From Lathyrus oleraceus (taxonomy: Eukaryota; Streptophyta; Magnoliopsida; Fabales; Fabaceae), in contig NC_066579.1 in NCBI RefSeq assembly GCF_024323335.1, positions 359,042,665-359,106,664 of the forward strand: DNA of 64,000 bases. The letters are read 5' to 3'. Under the pieces are notes generated by a model, which was not told where the DNA came from, searched no databases, and saw only the letters and a list, made by a program, of their open reading frames with translations. The position numbers and the translations under genes are program-made. Positions 1 through 11,279 of this stretch are shown here, piece by piece. Positions within the stretch are counted from its first letter, which is position 1, and each line of letters begins with the position of its first letter.

Positions 1-989
1 TAATTGATTTTTGTTTACTTGCTTTAGTTCAACTAAAAAGGAAGTAGATGAGTGCCAAATATTAATGATGATACCATAAATTTTATACTGAATTATACGA
101 TGTGAATTCATGTGGGGGAACATGTACCTGCCTTGACCATGTTTGTATAATATGTATGATTTATGTTGTAGTGTGTTAATGATACCATGTCGTGGTGTTG
201 AGTTGTATGGAGACTCATATGCCTTTGATTCTAAATGATATAGGTTAAGAGTGAAATATGGTAGTATGCTTTGAAAGTGGATGTTATGTTGATGATGATG
301 AGCATGGGATGAGGAAATGGGCGTGATACCTCAAACCAGATTGGAATTTTTTTTTGTTTGTATTTTGTCTTATTATAAAAAGATGTAAAGACTCTTGTAC
401 TTTAATTAAAAGTTAAATAATAAATCTTCTAGTAGTATTTTGTATTCAATGTATAAAAATGAAATTTATTTTGATTTGAATTATTTTAATAAAACTTTAT
501 TCCATTATGTAAAAAACAAGAATGTAAAAACTTATTTTAAAATGATGAATGGACTTAATGACTTAAAAAAAATTCAAGGCACTCCCAATGTCAAGCCTTT
601 TTTCCTCAATTCCTCTCGATTGAAGAATGTCAAAGATGGACTTGGAACAAGAGCTTTCCAAATCAAAATCCTAGAGATTTGTGGAGACACTAAATCATGA
701 CCGAAAATGACCAAAAGAGATGCAAGACACACATATGCATAAATTGATGATTGCATTAGTAAAAAATGTAACATGATAAATTTTAAACAAAGTTAAAATG
801 TAAGAATAAGGTAAATCCTCTGATGAACCAAAAGCATTAAGGAACAAGGCCACATACTAAATGGGTGCTCATGGCCAGAGGCCAAATGGTTTATTGTGAG
901 TGCAAATGTGAATGCAGATGAATGAAACTAATACCATGCAATGTAATATGTAAAAGTTAAAAGTAAATAAATGGTAGGGAAATTTGGGT
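1..989. other. Unassigned AT-rich DNA
   Basis: No reading frame here resembles a protein I recognise. The short ORFs (for example 440-700 on the plus strand) are low complexity and AT-rich. Position 570-760 has a slightly more complex segment that could be part of an old LTR, but I see no termini. I infer decayed intergenic repeat DNA. Confidence 0.4.
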
Positions 990-1621
990 ATGACAATATG
1001 CAACAATAGACCTAATATAAGTTTCTCAGTCGGATTGGTAAGCAGATACATGGATGAATCAAAGGTGTCACACATGAAGGATGCAAGAAGAATCCTGAGA
1101 TACCTAAAAGGATCAATAAATTATGGAATTATGTTTCCACGAGATTCATAAAGCAAAAAAGATATGATTAATTGTTATTCCGATGTTGATTGGTGTGGGG
1201 ATAAGGAAGATCGAAGAAGCACATTTGGTTACTTCTTTCAAGTATTTTGTGCCCCAATCTCATGGTGCTCGAGAAAGCAACATGTGGTGGAATTATTATC
1301 ATGTGAGTATATAACAGGATCTTATGTTGCTTGTTAAGAAATCTAGATCAAATATGTGTTGGATGAGATAAAGGTCGAAGTGAAGAAACCTCTGGTGTTA
1401 CGTATCGACAACGAGTCATCCATTAATCTTGTAAAGAGTTTAGTTCTGCATGGAAGGAGTAAGCATATAAAAGCTAGATCTCACTTCCTAAGGGAAAAGG
1501 TAAGTCAAAGTGCACTTGAAGCGAGGCATTGCTCGAGTTAAGCACAGTTGGCCAATATTTTCACCAAAGAATTGAAGATCGACAGATTCTTGACTTTGAG
1601 AAAGAAATTAGGAATAGTTAA
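990..1621 (+). pseudogene. Ty1/copia RT-RNase H remnant
   Basis: This is the C-terminal end of a Ty1/copia polyprotein. Read in one frame it gives, in order, the conserved RT/RNase H linker (RPNISFSVGLVSRYM, then RRILRYLKGSINYGIMFP), the RNase H segment DWCGDKEDRRST, the SWCSRKQ and LSCEY motifs, IDNESSINL, and the end LRKKLGIV. That order is typical of copia RNase H, which degrades the RNA strand during reverse transcription. In-frame stops fall near 1149 and 1334, and the usual SCEAEYIA motif has lost residues. Everything upstream (gag, protease, integrase, most of RT) is missing, so it is a 5'-truncated dead copy followed directly by a candidate LTR. Family assignment is firm; the lineage within copia is not resolved. 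Confidence 0.88.
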
Positions 1622-1641
1622 GATCAATTAAAATTAACTTA

Positions 1642-1851
1642 TGTTTGATAACTTGGATTATAAGTGGGTATGCTGTTATATATAACCCAAGTTATTAGTT
1701 AGTTAGTTACTTAGCATGTAAGTTACTTGAAGTGCATGTAACTTACTTGTATATAAACACATTAGTGTAATTTAGTTTTTAACATTCAATAATACAATAA
1801 CTTTTCATTCTCTCTCATTCCTTCTCCACCCAAAGTGCTTATGCAGTAACA
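1642..1851 (+). mobile_element. Candidate short copia 3' LTR
   Basis: Starting about 20 bp after the end of the copia pol remnant, this 210-bp segment begins with TG and ends with CA. It contains a TATA-like TATATAAACA near 1749-1760 and a pyrimidine-rich stretch near its end. Placement and length fit a small copia LTR. No partner LTR is in the window, so both ends are inferred. Confidence 0.5.
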
Positions 1852-2679
1852 AGTTTAACTTGGAAGATGAGTTTCAAGAAGATGAGTTGGTATGGTGCTC
1901 TATTCGCTAGGGCTCAAAAAGTTGAGGAGAAAACTAAAAGTGAATCAGAGTTAACATTACGATTTTGGAAAATAATGTTGTTGAGAGTTTTCCTCTTGGT
2001 TGACAGTAAAAACTGAGAGAATATTTGATTTATATTTTAATTAAAAAATATAATTGTAATAAGGGGTGCCATTTTAAAATAAATAAAATTACAAACTTTA
2101 GTTTATGGGAATCGAAACGTGTCCCTAAGAGATTGTTCCTCCCGGTTGTCCGTCCAACCGAGGAAATATACAAATTTTTATCATTGACATTTTTTTTTAG
2201 ATTCAATATCTTCTAAGTATGATTAGAAATAGGTTTTTCAATATTGTCAATCAAGGCAAGCAATAAATCATTGAATATTTATCTTGATGACAACATTGAA
2301 AAATTAATCTTAAAAAAAAACAACAACAACAATAACAAGAATAACACAAAATAGAGTTTGGTTTAATGGAGGAATATGAATACGTAAATGGAAAATTAAG
2401 TTTAGAGATAAAATATAAGTTAAGTTTAGGAAAATAATGAATATGTGGTACTTTATATATATAACAAGAGTATCATTTCATCTTAGTTTTACTAATAAAA
2501 TCAGTGGAAAAGTTATTTATTTTTAATATTAAAATATATATAAAAAAAAAAGAATATTTCATTATAATCATAAATAAAACACAATCATAGTTGATGGGAA
2601 TCAAAATTTGTTCCTTAGAAACTTTTTTCCTTGAATTTCCTCACAACCAAAGGAACATGTGATATATTTTTAATTAAAA
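1852..2679. other. Unassigned AT-rich DNA with a degenerate direct repeat
   Basis: No coding signal. A segment of about 60 bp at 2105-2165 (TGGGAATCGAAACGTGTCCC and following) recurs in degenerate form at 2590-2655 (TGGGAATCAAAATTTGTTCC and following). The rest is A/T-rich with several homopolymer runs. Confidence 0.4.
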
Positions 2680-3373
2680 ATTAAAATTAAGACGCTTAAT
2701 GGAATTGATTTTACTTCAGTTGATTAGTTTACTTAGATAATTTTTTAAGAAAAATATAGTAATTATAGTAATGTTTTTTTAAAAAAGGAAAACAAAATGA
2801 CTTTCTTCTATCTAAATCCATTAAAAATTTATAATTTGTACTCTCCTTTTAAATTATAGTTCGAATTTCTACCGTTAATCAAAGTGTGAAAAAGAAATAT
2901 ATAACTATTAGAACTCTTGGATGATGCAAGGCTTGAATTTTTGTGATTACCATTTTTTTTTCAACTCCAAGTTTTGAAACAATAGTAAGGAAAAAGGTTA
3001 GACTTAAGGTTTAATAAGTTTTCCTACTGTGTAATCTTTTTACTTGTCATTTTCTTTGATTTGAGTTCATCAAAAATTTGTAATTTGTACTCTTCTTTTA
3101 ATTTATAGTTAGAATTTCTCTAGTTAATCAAAATTGTTGAAAAAATATACCTGACCACTAAAACACATGGATGAAGCACATGCTTTTCTTCCATTCATGT
3201 GATTACCATTTCTTTATCAAGTGAAAGTTTTGAAACAATAGTGAAAACATTGATTTAGATTTAAATAAGGAAGCTCTCTTATTTGTACCGTTCTTCTAAA
3301 TCCAAATTAAAAAAATTGGTTAATTTAAATGTTGAAAAACATATATCCTACCATGATGCACAAAGCTTTCTCC

Positions 3374-4826
3374 CATAGGCGGTTCTTGGGCTCGACTAGG
3401 CTGGTCACATGCCCAGGCTCTGGCCTAATTGTTTTTAGGTGTGAGGGTTAAAAAAAGGCAAAAAAATGAAAGAAAAAAGAAAGGAAAATAGAAAGGGGAA
3501 GCAGACAGGAAAATAGAAACATAAAGGGGAAGAAAAGGCCACGTTGCCATGCCACCCACCTCCTCGTCTCCTCCATCTGTCGTGGTCGCGCCTTCTCCAA
3601 TCTCCACCACTGTCCACCGCAGCGCACCATCACTTGTTTTTCACGGTATGTTGTATCCTTCTCCCATATCTGTTGTTATCGCGAGTTTTTCGTCTTCGTC
3701 TTCCGGTTGCTGATTTATTGTTGTTTAGTGTGTTTTGGAATTGGAAATTATTGAAAAATTATAAAGATTCTTTGATTAATGTTACCATAGAAAAATTGAG
3801 TTTGAAAAAACCTAGTAAATCTTTATTGAATATTTGTCTGAATTTATCTAATGTTTTTGAAGATGAGATGTTCGTTGAATTTATCTGAATGTTTCTCACA
3901 AAATTTTAGCTTGGAACTTTAGCAATACAAATTTTCCATTCGGTGATGAGCTTATTACAATTGGTTTACCCTATTTTGTTTTTCCAAAAGATTCGATTTT
4001 TCAGTCGAAACGGTTTGTTGCAAGGTTTAGTGTAAGAGTTTGCTTTATTTTCTGTGTTTTGGTTTTGTTGGTAGTCTTTATTTTTTGATGTTGTTTCTCA
4101 ATTTGATTTTGAAACAACGATGTTGTTTTGTGGTGATCAAAACAATTGAATTAATCCTACCTAGAATGTTGATTGTTTTTTTGATAAATTTGAAAATATT
4201 TTTCATTCATAATTCATTGCTTCATTTTGAATTTCAGAATTATGAGATTTTTGGTTGAATCAGAACCAGAACCACCACCTAATGTGGTCAATAAGTTTAA
4301 CCCAAATGAGATTGTGCGTGATCCAGGTCGTAGGAAACAAACTAATGAGTGTGCTCTGGATATTCAAGACAAAGTGAGGATGGAATATATGTTGGAGGGT
4401 CCAATGCAACAAGATTTGCCAAGCTTTCCTCGCACTCTATTTGGAAGTGTTAAAAGAGCATTTAGTAAATCATGGTATAAGAATTATACATGGTTAGAAT
4501 AGATCAAGGATGCAATTTATTATTTTTATTGCTTTTTCTTTAAGAAACCTGGGAGTGTCGAGCACTATGGTTTTGAAGTCTTCACTAAAAGCGGATATAA
4601 AGATTGGAAGCATGCATCTCAAGGCTTGAGAGATCACGTTGCTTTATTTGGATAAAATGTGATCCTCCGTCTTAAATATGCTTAGTATGTTTGATGAAAA
4701 TGGACGTGGATCATCCCAAGTAACAAGTTTGATAGAAAAATGGATAGCTTTAAATTTGCTTTTATTTTGAACTTGCAGTCTTTAAATTTTTTCCCAGGCT
4801 TTATAATTTTTTTGGCTCCGCCACTG
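3374..4826 (+). mobile_element. Defective hAT-type DNA transposon
   Basis: The left end CATAGGCGG and the right end CCGCCACTG form imperfect terminal inverted repeats (7 of 9). The copies CTTTCTCC (3366-3373) and CTTTCTCT (4827-4834) look like an 8-bp target duplication with one change, the size hAT transposases make. Inside is a decayed TTF-type zinc-finger segment of the kind found in plant hAT-like transposases. At 1.45 kb it lacks almost all of the transposase, so it is a deletion derivative. Confidence comes from the agreement of ends, duplication and protein remnant. Confidence 0.72.
4227..4655 (+). pseudogene. TTF-type zinc-finger transposase N-terminal fragment
   Basis: The translation carries the block usual near the N-terminus of plant zinc-finger MYM/TTF-type hAT-like transposases: NPNEIVRDPGRRKQ, then LPSFPRTLFGSVKRAFSKSW, YKNYTWLE, and after a TAG at 4500-4502 the continuation YYFYCFFFKKPG...HYGFEVFTKSGYKDWKHAS. 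This domain is thought to bind transposon ends. The frame stops again at 4653-4655, and the downstream DUF4371 and dimerisation regions are absent. The upstream part (3540-4220) may be the original leader. It cannot make a working transposase. Confidence 0.75.
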
Positions 4827-5520
4827 CTTTCTCTTATATCTATCATTACATATTTTTCGTCAAATGCATCTTTTGGAATAGTAGTGAAAATGTTAATTTA
4901 AGTTTAAACATTTACTTTTTTTATTTGAATCCTTTTAAAATCTTGTATGCTTTTAAATCTTGGTTAGAATTCCTCCCCAATAATCAAAGTGTTGGAAAAA
5001 AATTATACAACCATTAGAACCATCAAATGATGCATGAGGCTTTCTTATATTCCTTTCATTACCATTATTTTTATAAGTGCATGTTTTTAAAAGTAGTGCA
5101 AATGTTGATTTAGGTTTAAATAAATAAGTTGTTTTAAAGTGGATCTTTTTGATTTATTACTTTCTTTGATTTGATTCCAATAAAACTCTATAATTTGTAT
5201 TGTTCCTTGTAATTTTTGTTAAAATTTATTTATTTAGTTAAAGTTATGAAAAGAAGAAAAAAAAACTTACCATCACAACCTTTGAAAGATTTTCTCGTAT
5301 TCTTTATAATTTTTGCTAGAATTTTTATATTTATTTAAAGTGTCAAAAAGAAATAAAAAGATAAACGACCATTACAACCTTTGAAAGACTTTCTCATTAT
5401 CATTTTCATTAAGTGCAAGTTTTGAAACATTACTAAAAAATTAAATTAAGGTTTAAATTAAAAAGGCTATCTTAATATGAATCCCTTTTATTTATCACTT
5501 ATTTTATTTGCATTCATTAA

Positions 5521-5929
5521 AATTATGTGTCGCGTGAGAGATAAAAAGGAGTAATTTTAGGGTTAGGGATAGGGATCCTGTTTTACTCTAATCAATTTTA
5601 AAAAATTAGTAATTTCAAATCCGTTAACTATTTGATCGAGCTAGTTTTTGAACATTGTCGGATTGTCGAAACAAGGTATGGGGAAGGAGATATCGTATTT
5701 ACACAACATCGGGTTATTTGAGGATGCTTTACTAGGGTTTGAAATAAAATCTAGTTGGTATGGGATCCTACAAGAAAGGCCATCAACATGGGGACCTTTT
5801 ATGGTCGACTCTTATTCCTATGATGACTTCTATGTGTACATCCCAACCCCAAGCGTAAAATAAACCCTTTGCACAAACTCTTCAAAATTCATGTGACATA
5901 CCTATTTCTAATTTTGTCAAGCCTTGCCT
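5521..5929. other. Unassigned DNA with a short open frame
   Basis: A 71-codon plus-strand frame (5648-5863) has mixed composition, but I do not recognise it. Its position just upstream of the DUF4283-like remnant suggests it could be the N-terminal part of the same dead ORF. I could not support that with motifs. Confidence 0.3.
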
Positions 5930-6530
5930 CAAAGATAATTGTCTCTCGGTCAAGATACCTGAATAGGTTTACAGAGATGGACTCAAGTGGTGAAAAAATA
6001 ATTTACATGGGAGATTGATGACTAGTAAAGGTAACGTGCCACTAAAGGCATCATAATAACGTGACAAACTTATTAAATTACTAAGTCTAATTACTAATTT
6101 GGATTCAACAAAAATTGGAGTGTATGGACATTGAATGTTAAACCCTCGCTCTTGCGTTTGTCTACTGGATGCCATATTTTAGACCTGAAATTTTGAAGAT
6201 TACACATGCTCAAGTGTGGTTGAATATGCATGGTTTGCTATTAGAGTAATGTGAACAAACTACTTTTTTGGCAATTATTTATGGTATTGACACTCATTTA
6301 TTAATTGATGAGCTCACAAGAAAAAGAACCTTGGGGATTTTTCATGCATGTGCGTATAGATCTTAACATGTCAAATACTCTCCATGATCGTATTTTGGTG
6401 ACAGAGAGGGTCGTGTGTTATTTATTGAGTTGGAATACGAGAGTTTACCTTCTTATTTTTTGTGATTGTTGTGTGTGTGTTGGTCATAGTATTGATAAAT
6501 GTTGGAAGTTGAAAGAGAAGAATCTTTAAA
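5930..6530 (+). pseudogene. DUF4283 / CCHC zinc-knuckle ORF remnant (LINE ORF1-like)
   Basis: Pieces in shifting frames match the layout of plant DUF4283-zinc knuckle proteins, which often occur as ORF1 of L1-type LINEs. There is a WKNNLHGRL-like start (about 5985), an ITHAQVWLNMHGL-like segment (about 6200), a LLIDELTRKRTFG-like segment (about 6300), and a terminal zinc knuckle at about 6455-6510 with exact CX2CX4HX4C spacing (C-DC-C-VCVG-H-SIDK-C). Several stops and at least two frame changes show it is dead. The zinc knuckle is the firmest part. Without a search I cannot exclude a retrocopy of a related host protein. Confidence 0.5.
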
Positions 6531-6654
6531 AATCATTAATTAAATCAACTACAAAATAAAAGTCCTAACATATTGTACCATTTAATGGCAATGTAAAGGA
6601 CACAAATAATGATGAATATATAAATATTATAGTGAATGATGATCCCGACGGACG

Positions 6655-8060
6655 TGTCTGTCGGATTATGACTGCAAGTGCACAACCTATCGTGTAGTTT
6701 TAAAAGATTATTGAACACACAAAGACTAATGGTCAAGCTAATGTTATCTATTGTTGCAACGCAAAGCTAAGGTTAAAGATTATAAGGGTAGGAATGGAAA
6801 TGAGAATACTAATTTCTAATAGTTTAAAAGTTATGATAGCAAATGAATCCGGAATATGAATTTCGCGTACCTAAGGGATTAAGTAGAATTGGGCACTAAA
6901 TATGATTATATTGCGTTATGTAGAAAATATAGACTTAAAGGTCCTGTCTCACACTCTCACGCTATTAACAAAGATCACACCCCCTAACCACAAGATTTTG
7001 CTCTCGCTCGCCCGTTCTAATTAGAAGATGTATTTTGAAAGTAAATGAGATCCTAAACGATGCCTAAAGCACTCTCGCTGTTTTTAGGATTGATGCCTAG
7101 TTTCCACTATCTAGTCCCTTCCTCACACTCTCGCGCTATCGGATTGAACCTTAACTTGTCTCACACTCTCGTGCCAAAACAGTAAAACATATAACTGTAA
7201 ACTAAAGCCATAACCTAGTTAAATCATAAATTCACACTTATTATTTCTACCGAGTCCCGTCGATAACGACAGTCCTCACACGCCAGACTCAGAATAAATT
7301 AGCAAGACATTATATTATTTGGAAATAGCATAATTAAAACATTCAAAATTAAGAGCAACATGACATACAAGTAATTAAAACAATAAAACATACAAATATC
7401 AAATGTAATAAAAAGAATCTGAAATTGCGTAAAGTAAAACTAGAATTAACTTTAAGTTGAAAATAACAGCAGGCTTGTTCTTGATCCAAGAGTACAACGA
7501 AGATGAAAATAAAATAAAAATAGAACGACTGGGACAATCCCTCGATGTGAGTTATTGTCACTTTTACAGGTAATTTATGCTTAATTATAAAACTCGATTC
7601 GACAGAGCTTCCGCACAACTTTGATACCTTCAAAAGTTTCCCACAATCCTATTTATGTAGGTTTTAAGACCTGATAACTCCCTTGGATCATGCATGGAGA
7701 GTGGAGGAAAAATAGAGGATAAGAAATGATCCAGAATTGCCCACTAGCGCAGTTCTGTTACTGTGTGATAATGGCGAACGCCATTAGAGGAATGGTGAAC
7801 GCCATTCCTTCCATGTTTTAAATGATGTGGCAGCAAAGTGAATGGCAAACGCGATATGGACAAAATGCATAAAATTGGCCCTTTCGCTCCCTTTTAACTC
7901 CTATTTCATTCCTTTTCTGCGAGGCTTCCGAAACTTCATTGAAATCAGATAACAACTGTGAAACAAATAAAATGGAAGTAAAAGATGATAAAATGCATAA
8001 AAACATAAACAAATATCTTGTGAAATGAGCCTAAAAACACGATACGATTTCTTGTTATCA
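6655..8060 (-). mobile_element. Athila/Cyclops-type 3' LTR
   Basis: On the minus strand the LTR starts TGATAACAAG at 8060, directly after a G-rich polypurine tract. It ends in CA at 6655 after CCGACAGA, giving about 1.4 kb. A TATA-like ACATAAATAGG lies near 7646-7656 (minus strand). Inside are three copies of a CACACTCTCxCGC-type motif (about 6955, 7122 and 7161) and three copies of a 16-bp palindrome-like motif (7770-7856). The 5' end is well supported by the PPT. The 3' end is inferred from the CA terminus, and the partner LTR is not in the window. Confidence 0.68.
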
Positions 8061-8074
8061 AATTTCCCCAAACT
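8061..8074 (-). other. Polypurine tract of the Athila-type element
   Basis: On the minus strand AGTTTGGGGAAATT directly precedes the LTR start TGATAAC. In the Athila lineage the plus-strand primer is such a GGGG-containing purine run abutting the LTR. Confidence 0.75.
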
Positions 8075-9108
8075 TAGACTATTGCTTGTCCTCAAGCAAT
8101 CACCCAACGCACATGATAAATAATTAAACACAACGTCTGAAACATAGGCATGCTGACACTCTAAGTAGTACGAGACTGCTAAGCTAATGTTAGATAAATA
8201 GGTACTAGATACCAAAAATAAGGATATCGTAGTGACACACATCCACATTTCACGGACAAAAACTCCCCATATGCAAATCCAATTCGAATCATGCCATTAT
8301 AACTCGACCTACATTCTTTGTTCTTTTTCAACCTCTTTTTCATTCTAGCACAATCACATTAAGCATGTTATTCGTACACATTCAAGGCAGGTGAACCTGT
8401 TAGTGACTATGATCTTGATTTCAATTTTATCGCACTTACTTAGGAAAATTTTGCTTAAGTATCAACTGAATTTTTAAGAGTTCGTACCGTTGGGCTAAAT
8501 GTCGGGTGAGGATCACCTAACTTAGAAGGGACAAATCTTATCACAAATTTTATTCATTATATTTTTCATTTTTGTGTTTTTGCTTGAGATCATACACTTA
8601 TTTGCATCGGCTTCCTTGCTCATGTGTGTTTTAGGATGGTGTTGACTGCTAGTATAAACTACTTAAGGGGTTACTCAAAGAAAATTAGAATTAAGGTCTT
8701 GACATAATGGTTATTCAAATCAATGTCGCACACTTAGGGAATTTAGGGTGTTAGGATGGTATTGATATTATCGACACTTTCCCAAGTCTATCTAACAAAG
8801 CCTAAAAAGTAGAAACAAACTATACTAAAGGTGTGTCATGCCATTGAATAAGAACAAAAAAATTTATCAGTGGGGGGTCAAAATCTAAGAGAATTTTCAA
8901 ACAAAAGAAAAAATTTATCAGGCAATAGGACTCGACAGCACATGTATGACTCGACCAAAAGCTAAAAATAACTAAGTAGGAAACTAATGAAAATAAAATA
9001 GTAAATAATAGAAAATTGGTAAAGCTCCTCCCCCAACTTGAATCAAACATTGTCCTCAATGTTTTAGTGCAAGGCGAAGAGAGGAGTAGCAAAACTTGGT
9101 AGGGTGGC
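8075..9108 (-). other. Athila 3' spacer with a second PPT-like motif
   Basis: About 1 kb without coding signal separates the env-like pseudogene from the polypurine tract. On the minus strand, 9025-9060 reads ATTGAGGACAATG, then TTTGATTCAAGTTGGGGGAG. The same TTGAGGACAA block followed by AAGTT-GGGG occurs at the true PPT (8061-8096), so the spacer is bracketed by two versions of one motif. Confidence 0.6.
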
Positions 9109-10500
9109 TCAATGATGTCGGTCACAGCCTCGATATCGCGCAAAATATCCTCTACTAAAAGAAGGGTTGGACACATGATACATGCACCCCCTCATACCTA
9201 CCACCTCCATATGTACTCCATTCATATTCTTGATGAGGTCAACTATGTTAAGCTTCATCCGCTCGACAAAGTCAAGTTGAGTTTGTCTGATCTGATCAAT
9301 GGAGACCCTCATCTCTGCCTGCTGCATCTGAATGTTCCTAAGTAGGACATCATGGTCCACCTCAGCATCATTCTGGTGTCTAAGCTCACTTAGAACATCA
9401 TCAAGAGATGTCTTCATGGCGATATAGTCATACTCCTCACGGGGCTGATATCCGGATGAGGTACCTGTAAAAGAGTCAGGAAAAGCAGGTGCGGTGTGTG
9501 CTTGGGTGCTAGTGTGGGGAACATCTTGCTCCATATGATCGGGCTCGAGGGTGTTAAGATCAAAAGTCCAGTTAGTGCCCATCCTTACGTTGATACATGC
9601 GGCACAAGGTAAAGCAACTCCTTTAACCTCTCGATTACTAATCATTAAGTAATACTTACCGTCAGGTTTATTTTTAATGAGGCGCATGCTACAACAATAA
9701 TCAAGGTCGGCAAATGGAGTCTCTAACGGCTCAAGCGTAGCCAACTCCGTGCCTAGGTTTAAAGCAAGGGCTATAGATGTAATTATCCCTCCGACACAAA
9801 TAGGACCTTCAGTCCAAACACAGGTGGACTGGAAGTGTGCGAGTAAGAATGGTGTCGGGTTAAATTTTGTTCCAGACAATGCACAATAAATAAGAAAAAG
9901 GTCTCTAGAGTTCACGTTGCTAGTATTCTCTCGACCAAAAATAGTATTGGCTAAAATACAGTGCAAATACCGAATGATCGGGTTTTGAATAGATGTAGCT
10001 TTTAGGCATTCCCAGTCGGTGGTGGTTTTGCCCGTTAGTTGCTGCCAATAATCGAGAGCGCTGGATTCCCAATCGCTCTCTAAAGGGTGTTGGCATGCAA
10101 AATTGTCCCGTGAGGGAACGAAAGTAAATCGTCCAGTTGGTCTTGGTTAATAGCATAAGTTCTGTTGAACATCCTAAAATGTGAAATGTCGATGGTTTGG
10201 GATTCTCCTATAGGAGTGGTGTATCAGAAAGAGCCCAAGAACTCGTAGGTAAGTCAGATAAATGTAGGACTAGTTAAATTAAGAAAATGAGACATACCTA
10301 AGTTGTTAAGCATCGAATGGACACTGTCAGATAAACCCAAATTTCAAAGAGCAACATTGTCGGGGTACCGTGTTACTAAGACGTCCCTCTTAAAGAGCTT
10401 GTGGTATCTGCTCCTCTGATTCTCACCATTAATTCCCTCGGCAAAAACAATCTACATGCAGTCCATATCTCCCCTTGGTCGAACAGCTCTAGGAGACATT
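9109..10500 (-). pseudogene. Athila env-like ORF, copy 2
   Basis: Resembles the large ORF downstream of pol in Athila/Cyclops elements (the ATHILA ORF family, often called env-like, function unproven). The clearest part is the minus-strand frame below about 10050, with motifs KATSIQNP, YLHCILANTIFGREN and DLFLIYCAL, then EGPICVGGIIT. The last third (about 9109-9400) is polar and probably coiled-coil. Upstream pieces lie in other frames: an ENQRSRYHKLFKRD-like segment near 10420 and an LDDLLSFPHG-like segment near 10120. An ATG at 10496-10498 is followed by a stop after 15 codons, so I take the gene to start there but to be inactivated by stops and frameshifts. No transmembrane or signal segment stands out in the open part. 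A related, more decayed copy lies just upstream (11280-12372). Confidence 0.7.
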
Positions 10501-11279
10501 TTTGTGAATGATGGAAAAAGAAATAGGAAGAGAATGTTATGGTATTTGGAGAAGAGAAGAGTGAATGGAAAGAATTGTGAGGTGGTTGTGAATTTATAGT
10601 GATTGAGAAGAAGTGGAGTGGTTGGGAGATGAAAAGATTGAGTTTGTGGTGTGTAAAGTAGGAAGTTCAAAGGCTTTAAAATTAAAAGGGGTTTGAAAAA
10701 CGCGCAGGGAGGAAAACGCTTTGTTTTCCTGATATTGTGATCGCCATTAGGCTTATGGAAAACACCATATGCCTAAAATGCAAGGACTTTTAAATTCGAA
10801 GCGAATGGAGAACACCATTTGCTTAACGGCGAACGCCATTAACCTAAAATTCATAATTTTGGCAATTTTTAAAGATTAAAGCTGGTAAATCCTATTAAGG
10901 ATATAAAGCAGTAAATTAAAATTAATAGCTGTAATTAAAAATCATGAAATTTATAATAATGAACATAATAAGGGATTAAATAAAACAATTGACTGAAATG
11001 CAAAGTACATTAATTAAACGTAGGTGTAACACAAGTTCATGTCGATATATCGACTGTAAAGTAGGCAAACACGGAAAAATAACAACAAGGGAAAAAATAT
11101 CGATGATAATCAAAATAATAAACTATAAAATACTAAAACTCTAGTACAATCAGTTAATACTAGCTATCACTTTGGTCCAGAAGAGCGCTCCAAGGAACGA
11201 ACATGCTGGAAGACCTAATCGAACTGCTCGTTATCGACATCCATAAACCTGAGGAGATCCACTCGAGGAGAACTTACTT
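10501..11279 (-). other. Spacer between the two env-like pseudogenes
   Basis: No coding signal. Between 10737 and 10841 it holds several variants of the palindromic motif found in the LTR, including GGCGAACGCCATT at 10828-10840 and the looser AATGGAGAACACCATT at 10804-10819. The rest is A/T-rich. It may be the 3' flank of env-like copy 1, duplicated along with the ORF. Confidence 0.45.

Larger units (their letters stand above)
2680..5520. repeat. Degenerate tandem array, unit about 200-260 bp
   Basis: A diverged unit recurs at least five times: a GTTAATCAAAGTGT-like block, then a short A-rich block, a GATGATGCA...GGCTT block, TTACCATTT, AAGTTTTGAAACAATAGT and a CTTTGATTTGA block. The first block occurs near 2876, 3122, 3318, 4979, 5237 and 5334. 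The spacing is about 246, 196, about 200 once the inserted transposon is removed, 258, then a short unit. No coding potential. A hAT element interrupts it at 3374-4826. Confidence 0.6.
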
